Positions 54,337 to 61,700 of a DNA stretch of 64,000 nucleotides are shown in pieces. Each line of letters starts with the position of its first letter. The stretch's first letter is position 1. Source of the DNA: JANXQG01 sp964615095 (GTDB lineage: Bacteria > Planctomycetota > Planctomycetia > Pirellulales > Thermoguttaceae); assembly GCA_964615095.1 (NCBI GenBank), contig CAZTPX010000044.1, positions 1 to 64,000 on the forward strand, written 5' to 3'. Made by a program: the position numbers and the translations under genes. The notes beneath the pieces were generated by a model that worked only from the letters and a program-made list of their open reading frames with translations, made no database searches and was not told where the DNA came from.

Positions 54337-55467
54337 TCAAGCTGCCCTTCGTACCACGTTTACCGGGGACGAATGCGAAGGGAATGACGACAGAATCGAT
54401 GAATCGTCTTGTTGGTCGAGAGCCGTGGGCTTCGCAGTTCTCGTTACCGTTCGCGTCCGCAAGCCGTAGCCGACAAGACCAATAATGGCACCGGCGGTGA
54501 GAAGGGCGCGGGTGGAAGGTTCGGGGACGGGGGTGAGGAGGTATGCGTCTTGTTGGCCGCTAGGATTAAAGCCCTCGCCCACAATTAGGCCTTCGTCGTT
54601 GATACCGTAGGCTTCATAGAGCGTCCACCCAGGGTCAAAGGGTATCAGGTTATTCAAGTCCTGCATGACCCCATCAGAGTAAACGAAGGCGTCAACGTTA
54701 CCACCGCTGGTTTGCGCCTGACCTATGACTAACCCGTTGTCGTTGATGCCCCAGGCGTCACTGTAGTCTCCGCCAAGTGCGCCGAGGTCGTGCATGGAAT
54801 CGCCGCTGTAAATGAAGGCTCGGTCGTTAATGCCGTTATAGGCTACCCCCACGACCTGTCCGTCGTTGTTCACGGCATTGGCTTGACTCTCCGTGTAGCC
54901 AGGGAGCGTGCCGAGGGACTGCATCGCTCCGCCGCTGTATAAGTAGGCGTTCTCGTAGCCGCTGTTCATATACGCAATTCCTACGACTTGCCCGCTGTCG
55001 TTGATCGCTTTGGGACCACTGGACAATCCTCCGGGGGGGGTGCCGAGGTCTTGCATGGAACCATTGCTGCATAAGAATGCGTCCCCATTGCTGCCCTGCC
55101 CCACAATCTGCCCAAGGTCGTTGATGGCTGTGGGGGAAAACCCCACCGGAAGGTTTGTCAGGGAGCCGCCGCTGTATAAGAAGCCTTGTGGCGGAACGCC
55201 GGTCGTTGCGTAATACCCTACAACCTGCCCGCTGTTGTTGATGCTAGTGGCGCAACTTGGAAGCCCACTGAGAACTTGAATGATGCCTCCGCTATAAACT
55301 GTAGCATTTTGCCCACTTGTACATCCCGCTATCTGCCCGAGGTCGTTGATTGCGTAAGCCCAACCCGGACCGAGGTCAGTCACGGTATATGGACCTTGCC
55401 CCAAGACGCTTCCCGCGACAGCCGTAAGCAGAAACAGAACAGACAACAGATAATCAGATATTCTCAT
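54337..55467 (-). CDS. PEP-CTERM surface protein with HAF repeats
   Basis: The product has 376 residues. A signal peptide (YLLSVLFLLTAVAGSVLG) is followed by seven or more repeats of the HAF type (AINDLGQIVG, INDSGQVVG, VNNDGQVVG). The sorting signal VPEPSTRALLTAGAIIGLVGYGLRTR lies at ~315-340, with the Pro-Glu-Pro, hydrophobic helix and basic cluster. An unusual ~35-residue tail follows the basic cluster. It is expected to be processed by an exosortase and attached to surface polymer or lipid. Confidence 0.88.
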   Translation of the reverse strand: MRISDYLLSVLFLLTAVAGSVLGQGPYTVTDLGPGWAYAINDLGQIAGCTSGQNATVYSGGIIQVLSGLPSCATSINNSGQVVGYYATTGVPPQGFLYSGGSLTNLPVGFSPTAINDLGQIVGQGSNGDAFLCSNGSMQDLGTPPGGLSSGPKAINDSGQVVGIAYMNSGYENAYLYSGGAMQSLGTLPGYTESQANAVNNDGQVVGVAYNGINDRAFIYSGDSMHDLGALGGDYSDAWGINDNGLVIGQAQTSGGNVDAFVYSDGVMQDLNNLIPFDPGWTLYEAYGINDEGLIVGEGFNPSGQQDAYLLTPVPEPSTRALLTAGAIIGLVGYGLRTRTVTRTAKPTALDQQDDSSILSSFPSHSSPVNVVRRAA

Positions 55468-55528
55468 CTTATGGCGCTTTCTTTTGGCCGGGACCGTTTC
55501 GGAAACGATGGAAAAAACAACCTTAGAG

Positions 55529-56011
55529 CTACCTGGTCAGTATGCCAACCTGCGAAAGCCGATAGTATCGGCACCACTCTACCACCGTGCTGAATCGAGC
55601 TGCCCGCCGTGCCGCATTCGCTGTGGACAATTGCGAAGGCAAAGACAGAACGGGCGGGCGGGCGTCTTGTTGGTCGAAAGGCGTTGGTTTCGCACTTTTT
55701 CTAGTTGCCTGCCGTCGCCACATCCAGCCGAGCAAGCCGAGGGCACCGGCGGTGAGAAGGGCGCGGGTGGAAGGTTCAGGGGTGGGGGCAATGGCAATGC
55801 CACACGGGTCACTTAACTCCGAGACCAGAGAGGGGTTCACCGTTCCTCCTGACGTGGTGTATTCGCCAATTGTGCCATAGTCGCCAACCGAGCCGCTGTT
55901 GAAATTCGTGACAAAGATATTATCCCCGCTTGCGGTCGCTGACGAGAGTGCCGCTCCCACAGACAGGACCAATGCCATGATCGAAATGTTGCGTAACATG
56001 AACCAACGCAT
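55529..56011 (-). CDS. Short PEP-CTERM protein with one NHL-like unit
   Basis: The product has 160 residues. A signal peptide (SIMALVLSVGAALSSATA) precedes a single repeat unit (IFVTNFNSGSV...GTIGEYTTSGG, then VNPSLVSELSDPCGIAI) and the sorting signal TPEPSTRALLTAGALGLLGWMWRRQ. It carries the same kind of C-terminal extension (SAKPTPFDQQD) as the preceding protein. It looks like a shrunken duplicate of the N-terminal part of the 56066-57703 protein. Confidence 0.8.
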   Translation of the reverse strand: MRWFMLRNISIMALVLSVGAALSSATASGDNIFVTNFNSGSVGDYGTIGEYTTSGGTVNPSLVSELSDPCGIAIAPTPEPSTRALLTAGALGLLGWMWRRQATRKSAKPTPFDQQDARPPVLSLPSQLSTANAARRAARFSTVVEWCRYYRLSQVGILTR

Positions 56012-56065
56012 GTTTCTTCCTTCTTTCTCAACCGGGTGTCAGATCTGGATTTTGGCTGCCGAACA

Positions 56066-57703
56066 TCACTTCGCACGCATTGCCGGAAGGGCACGGTTAC
56101 CGGCAAGCGACAACGAAGGCTTCTGCCTTCGTCGCAATGAACGGCAGCCGAGAAGGCACAGGGCACCCGCACCGAGTAAGGCGAGGGCGGACGGTTCGGG
56201 CGCGACAGCGGCATCACCCGTTACAACGCCCTGGAATCGTACCCCGTCCAGGTAGTTATCCGAACCGGTCATCGTGATTGTTACGATGTTTGTGCCCACA
56301 TTGAACCAAGTGGGATTCGCTGCGTAGGACACTGAAAAGTCGGGCGGATTCTCGAACCAAACACCAGACCCACTCACAATTGTCTGTCCGTTGATGGCTA
56401 GCGTTCCGGTGTCGTCGATTCCCCACATACCGGAAATCTGGAGGTCGTCGCTCAGTAAGAATCCAGCCAGGCTGAAAGACATCGAATACGTGTAGGCAGG
56501 GGGCGCGAGGCCACCGCCATCGTACTGGTCGTTGTCGTTGATCCAAGAAGAGCCCGACCAACCATTACTTGCAGTGTTGACAGACCAAAAGCCAGTGGCA
56601 AAATCAGGATCACCGGGCACTATCACATAAGCCGCGGATCCATACGGCGAACCGCTCACTGTCCAGTTACCATCTACGCCGTAATTGCCCAGTGCATTGC
56701 CGAAGACATCAAAGCCCGTGCCGGGGAGCGTCATCGTTATCGTTCCCGCCATCGCCGTCCCTGCAAGGATTGTCGCCGCCGACGCTGCCGTCAAAAAACC
56801 TCGCACTGTCGTCTTGTCAAACATCTGTAGTGTCCGCCGTCGCCAAGCGTAGCCCAGCAACGCTATGGCACCGACACATAGCAAGGCGAAGGTGGAAGGT
56901 TCGGGGACGACGGCTATGCCCCACGGATTACTCAACCCCGAGACCAGGGCGGCGTTAACCGTCGATCCGTCCATGCCGTATTCGCCGATCGTGCCAGCGG
57001 CGCAATTTGTGACAAACAGGTTCGATCCAGATACGGCAATGCAAGTCGGCTGACTCAACTCCGAGACCAGGGCGGCGTTAACCGTCGATCCGTCCGTGCC
57101 GTATTCGCCGATCGAGTCGTTGCCCCAACTCGCGACAAAGAGGTTCGTTCCAGACAGGACAAGGCCCTCCGGACCGCTCAACCCCGAAATCAGGGAAGCA
57201 TTCACCGTCGATCCGTCCGTGCCATACTCACCAATCGTGCCGGCATAGTAATTCGTGACAAAGATGTTTGACCCAGACACGGCAATGCCAAATGGCTCAT
57301 TTGATTCCGATATCAGCGATGGATTCACAACTCCACCCGAGGTGGTGTATTCGCCAACCGTGAAGCCGGCCCAAAGCGGGACAAACAGGTCCGACCCGGA
57401 CGCGGCAATGTGCGTCAGGCCATACAACCCCGAGACCAGCGACGGGTTCACGATTCCACCCGACGTAGTGTATTCGCCAATCGTGCCCCATCCTGGATTC
57501 ACGACAAACAGGTTTGATCCAGACACGGCAAGGCCATCCGGATTACCTAACCCCGCGACCAGCGAGGCGTTCACCGTTCCACCGGACGTGGTGTATTCGC
57601 CAATCGTGTCGTTGCCGGCATTCGCGACGAAGATATCCTGCCCGCGTGCGGTCGTTGCCGACGCCAAGAGCAAAGAGGACAACAGGACAATGAACCTTCT
57701 CAT
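56066..57703 (-). CDS. In-frame fusion of two PEP-CTERM proteins
   Basis: The product has 545 residues. Part one: signal peptide (FIVLLSSLLLASATTARG), then about seven ~42-residue NHL-like units (IFVANAGNDTIGEYTTSGG, VNPSLVSGL, GIAVSGSNIFVTN), ending in a full sorting signal VPEPSTFALLCVGAIALLGYAWRRR (~262-286). Part two begins immediately with a second signal-like segment (GFLTAASAATILAGTAMAG), a PA14/jelly-roll-like beta domain (WSGSSWINDNDQYDGG ... TITMTGSDNYLDGVRFQG), and a second sorting signal APEPSALALLGAGALCLLGCRSLRRR. Two separate genes appear to have lost their stop and become one. Confidence 0.85.
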   Translation of the reverse strand: MRRFIVLLSSLLLASATTARGQDIFVANAGNDTIGEYTTSGGTVNASLVAGLGNPDGLAVSGSNLFVVNPGWGTIGEYTTSGGIVNPSLVSGLYGLTHIAASGSDLFVPLWAGFTVGEYTTSGGVVNPSLISESNEPFGIAVSGSNIFVTNYYAGTIGEYGTDGSTVNASLISGLSGPEGLVLSGTNLFVASWGNDSIGEYGTDGSTVNAALVSELSQPTCIAVSGSNLFVTNCAAGTIGEYGMDGSTVNAALVSGLSNPWGIAVVPEPSTFALLCVGAIALLGYAWRRRTLQMFDKTTVRGFLTAASAATILAGTAMAGTITMTLPGTGFDVFGNALGNYGVDGNWTVSGSPYGSAAYVIVPGDPDFATGFWSVNTASNGWSGSSWINDNDQYDGGGLAPPAYTYSMSFSLAGFLLSDDLQISGMWGIDDTGTLAINGQTIVSGSGVWFENPPDFSVSYAANPTWFNVGTNIVTITMTGSDNYLDGVRFQGVVTGDAAVAPEPSALALLGAGALCLLGCRSLRRRQKPSLSLAGNRALPAMRAK

Positions 57704-58505
57704 CTCGGAACCCTTTCAAGACAGATTGTGGAGACCATGCGATGGACGCCAAAACGCCGGCATCCAGAAGCGAACGGGAAGAACCCAAGACGCTCGTCTT
57801 GGGCGAACTGGTTGCCTTTCAGGAATCGGTTGGGTTCGACCCCCGTTGTCGCGGCAAACGAAAGGGGCGTCGGACCAAAGTGCCGCTCACTAGAACCCCC
57901 GCAACGGGGCGCAGCAGAACAGCGCCCGGCCGACGCCCCTTCGGGGCGCGGGACCAAGCACTGCCTCTGCTGATACAAGAGCCTTGCGGCTCAGGGTTGC
58001 GGTTCTCTAGTGAGAGCAGTTACTTGACGCTCGCGCGTCGATCAAATTTTCGTTTTCAGGCCGTGGTGCGGCCGGGTTGCTACCGCACGCAAATGCTTGC
58101 AATAGCTGACTGCAATATAATCCCCCGAATCTGCCTGTCAAGATGGCCAAAGATGGGGGGCGATACATGGTGGCTCACTGGCAGTGTCGGTTTGGATCAA
58201 CTGGGCCAAGCCAGAAGTCGCTAGTAGTCCCGATATGGCTACGTCATGCCCGAGCACGCCTGCCACCCGTGGTTTTTTGCATTACATGGAAGATGGGTGT
58301 CACTTATGGGATGACGTGGCCCATTGACCGACGAGAAACGAAATCCGGTAGTAGCCGGTAGTCTACCGGGTTTTGGACTGCCGGCTACCGCTTTTTCTCG
58401 CAAAAACTGGGTTTTTCTTGCAAAGGCTTGCAAAAGTGCCGAAAAGGTCTAAAATAACAGAAATCCTCGGGAAATACGGGTCTTTTGGCGGGTTTCAGGT
58501 TGTCC
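57704..58505. other. Right-end non-coding region of element with strong hairpins
   Basis: No protein gene supported. Visible structures: CCCAAGACG-CT-CGTCTTGGG (57784-57803), CGCCCCTTCGGGGCG (57934-57948) and a long-range pair CTCACTAGAACCCCCGCAA (~57887) with TTGCGGTTCTCTAGTGAG (~57998). Beyond 58340 lie the palindrome at 58355-58369 and repeats of CTTGCAAA (58409-58433). The first part may encode a structured RNA or the leader of the PEP-CTERM gene; the second probably serves recombination. Confidence 0.55.
58355..58369. promoter_or_regulatory. 15-bp palindrome near right end of element
   Basis: CCGGTAGTCTACCGG matches the core of the left-end palindrome (CCGGTAGACTACCGG at 42843-42857), differing only in the central base. 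A partial extra copy, AATCCGGTAG, precedes it at 58343. It lies 136 bases inside the right att repeat. Confidence 0.6.
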
Positions 58506-58548
58506 CTGAAAATCCTGGTGTCGCCGGTTCAATCCCGGCCCTGTCCAC
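58506..58548. repeat. attR: 43-bp direct repeat, right end
   Basis: It is an exact copy of the tRNA-Phe anticodon-to-3'-end segment (CTGAAAATCC ... CCTGTCCAC). The tRNA 5' half is missing, so this is the displaced original 3' end and not a gene. Host sequence resumes at 58549. Confidence 0.95.
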
Positions 58549-58786
58549 TTGCTACACGCTCCGTGTATCTTTTGTGCGCATCGGGATCACGCCTCTCAAC
58601 CACCATTCTGGTGTGTTTGTTGACAACCATATATGAAATAGGGTGTCAATGCTGATTTTTTCAGTTATTTCATGTTCCGACAAAGACAATTTGTTGGATT
58701 TCGGCTAGAATAGCGTTTATGCTGCTAATAGTGACAGGGCACTTGCGTCACTAAATCCTGGAAAATTCTCGTTGGGGAGCTGGAAG
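58549..58786. other. Upstream region of CotH/LTD surface protein gene
   Basis: TTGACA at 58620-58625 has no good -10 at normal spacing; TAGAAT at 58706-58711 has only a weak -35 (AAGACA). No gene seen. Confidence 0.4.
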
Positions 58787-61700
58787 ATGTCTCAAGGTGG
58801 CCAGAAGAGGGGTTCTCGTAGGTCGGCAAAGCGGCGGGGCCGCAAGCTGGGCGAAGGGCTTTTGCGAGGGCGACTTCTGCGCCTGGAATGCTTGGAAGTG
58901 CGACGACTGTTGTCGCTGGCCCCCATCATCAGCGAGGTCGACCCAGGCAACAAGTCCGGCATCACGGACACCCTGCCCGGCAACGTCTCAAACACCGCCG
59001 ATTGGCTGGAGGTCTACAATCCCGATCCCACGACGGCAGTGAATCTGAGTGGCTGGGAGATTACCAAGGCCACTGGCGCATCTAACAACACATGGAATTT
59101 CCCCAGCGGTGTGACTCTGGGCCCGGGCGCGTTCCGCGTGGTCTTTTGCGATTCGGCGGCGGCCTCGACTGCCAATGGCGGCGACAACTACGTGACCACG
59201 GAGACCGCGTTCAGCGAGTTAAACACGGGCTTCAATCTCCCCAAGGCTGGCGACACGGTCAGCTTGTTCAACCCATCCGTCTCCACCACCATACCCGTCT
59301 CCTCGCTTGTCTACCCGACCTTGGCAAACGACACCTCCTACGGGCCGATGGAGACGGTCGCGGAGACCGACCTTGTGGCGGCGGGGGCCACGGCCAGCTA
59401 CTACTGCCCGACCAATAACTCGCTGGGCGCCAACTGGACGCAGCCAGGATTCAACGCTAGCTCCTGGGCGACGGGCCCCACGGGCCTGGGTTTCGAGAAC
59501 AGCGTGCCCGGCTTCGCCTGTACCTCCTACCTGGCAAACTATGGGGGTACTATCGGCAGCGTGGAGACGGCCGACCAGGTCATCTCCGGCAGCATCCCGT
59601 CCACCTCGACAATCAGTGTGACCGAAACCGACGGGTTGAACTTCTCGGGTTCCGGGACGGGCGCTGGCCACTTTGGCAACGACAATCCCTTCCCGTTGAC
59701 GACCAGCGTGGACTCGAGCGATACCAACTATGTGATGCAGGCCACGGGGACGCTCACGATCTCCGCCAGCCAGGCCGGCTATTACACCTTCGGCGTCAAC
59801 AGCGACGACGGCTTTCAACTCTCGATCACCGGCGCCAGTTTTCAGAACGGCTACGGCGACACGATCTGCAGCGGCAGCACGCTGGAGTACGATGGCGGGC
59901 GGGGCGCAGCCGACACCCTGGGTACGACCTACCTGGCCGCCGGCAGTTATCCGCTCAACCTGATCTATTTCCAGGGCAACGGCGGATGGAGCATGGAGTT
60001 TTATGCGGCCAAGGAGAGCAGTGCCACTGGGAGCGGGGGTAACTTCGACCCCAACTCGATTCTCGTGGGCGCGACGACCGCCACCACGGCCAGCGGCGGC
60101 ACCAGCACCAGCACCACGCCGCTCGCGGTTACCAGTACGCCGTTCACCGGTGGCAGCAGCGGCGGGCAGTTTGGATCCGCCGTGGTTACCAACGTCAAGT
60201 CCGCGGTCACCGCGGCCCTTGCCGCGGACGGCAGCACCGGCACGTCGCTGTACGCGGTGATCCCCTTCAGCGACAGCGCGTCGCTGACGTCGCTGACCCT
60301 GAAGATGCAATGTGCCGATGGCTACGTGGCCTATCTCAACGGCGTACCGGTGGCCGAGGCCAACGTCCCCACCTTGCCGCCGATCGCGAGCATTACCTAT
60401 AGCGGAACAACGGCCACCGTGACGACGACCACAGCCGATGGGCTGAGCAGCGGCCAGCAGGTCCTCATCACGGGGGCGACGCCGACGCTGTACGATGGGT
60501 CCTTCGCCGTTACGGTCACGGGCGCCGATACCTTCAAATACACGATGAGCGGCACGCCGGCGGCCAACGCCTCGGGCACGATGACGGCCTATAATGTGTC
60601 CTACAATGCGCTGGCTCCCCAGGCGCAGACCAGCGACGTGCAGGCCACCACCTACGCTGATGTCGACCTTTCCAGCTTCCTCAACTCCAGCACTGCCGGC
60701 CACCTCACGGCCACGGGCAATGTCCTGGCCATCCAGGTCCTGTCGGCCTCCGCCAGCCCGACGCAGATGCTCGTCGTGCCGGAGTTGGCCCAGATGACGA
60801 GTACGATCAGCAGCAGCGATTTCATCTTCTCCACACCCTCGCCCGGCACGGCCAACACCGCGGCCGACGTGCAGGCCAGTATCTCCTTTAACACCCCGCT
60901 GGACACGACGCAGGACAACAGCTTGCCGGACGGAATGTACTACGCCCCCATCTCGCTGGCGCTCGTGCCCAACGTCGCGGGCATGCCCATCTACTACACG
61001 ACCGACACCACCACGCCCGGTTATCAGGCGGTCAGCAGCATTACCTTCAGCGGTACCACGGCCACCGCAACCACTACTACTCCCGTGCAATTCACCACCG
61101 GCGACACCGTGCAGATTGCCGGCGCGACGCCGGCGATCTATGACGGCACTTTTGAGAACATCACGGTGACGGGGACCAACTCCTTTACCTACACGCTGCT
61201 CTCGACGCCAACCGCCAATGCCAGCGGGGCGAACATCACGGCCACGGACGGCAAATTGTATACGGGCCCCATCTCGATCGGCACCACCACGGTCCTGCAA
61301 GCGGCGGTCGTTGAAGACGGCTACGCGTCACCCTTCCAGACCCAGACCTACGTCTTCCCTTATGCCGTGGTCGAACAATCCAATGCAACGGCCGAAGCGG
61401 CCGGCTTCCCGGCAACGTGGATTGGCGCCCTCGACGGCCAGGCTACGGTGTCGGCCGATTACGCCATGTCGTCGGTGCCCACCTACACGACGGCACAGGT
61501 CGCCACCGCGCTCGCGTCACTGCCCGTGATGTCGCTGGTTAGCACGGATGCCCAAATGTTCGGCCCCAACGGCATTTATTCCAACTCCCAGAGCAAGACC
61601 GTACCCGACGCGACGGGGGCGTTCGAGTACTTCAATGCCAGCGCTAATCCGCTGGGCAACACCTCGTCGTTTTCCAGCCAGGCCGACATCAGCATGTATG

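Larger units (their letters stand above)
42722..58548. mobile_element. Integrated element (~15.8 kb) in tRNA-Phe with primase-polymerase and fused topoisomerase
   Basis: Forty-three identical bases bound this region: 42722-42764 (3' half of tRNA-Phe plus one base) and 58506-58548. A tyrosine recombinase begins 120 bases from the left boundary and points inward. The interior has a winged-helix regulator, DUF1580 protein, Prim-Pol, single-chain type IIB topoisomerase, protease pair, decayed serine recombinase, XRE regulator, unknown genes and three PEP-CTERM cargo genes. No relaxase, type IV secretion, capsid or terminase genes were recognised. It reads as an integrated plasmid-like or integrative mobilisable element; host genes lie directly outside both repeats. 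Confidence 0.92.

Noticed and set aside
57815..57850. tRNA-like T-arm (GGGTTCGACCCCC)
   Set aside because: The T-stem does not pair properly over five bases and no acceptor or anticodon arm fits around it.
58506..58548. Second tRNA-Phe gene
   Set aside because: Only the anticodon-to-3' part is present with no 5' half, D-arm or promoter; it is the att repeat.
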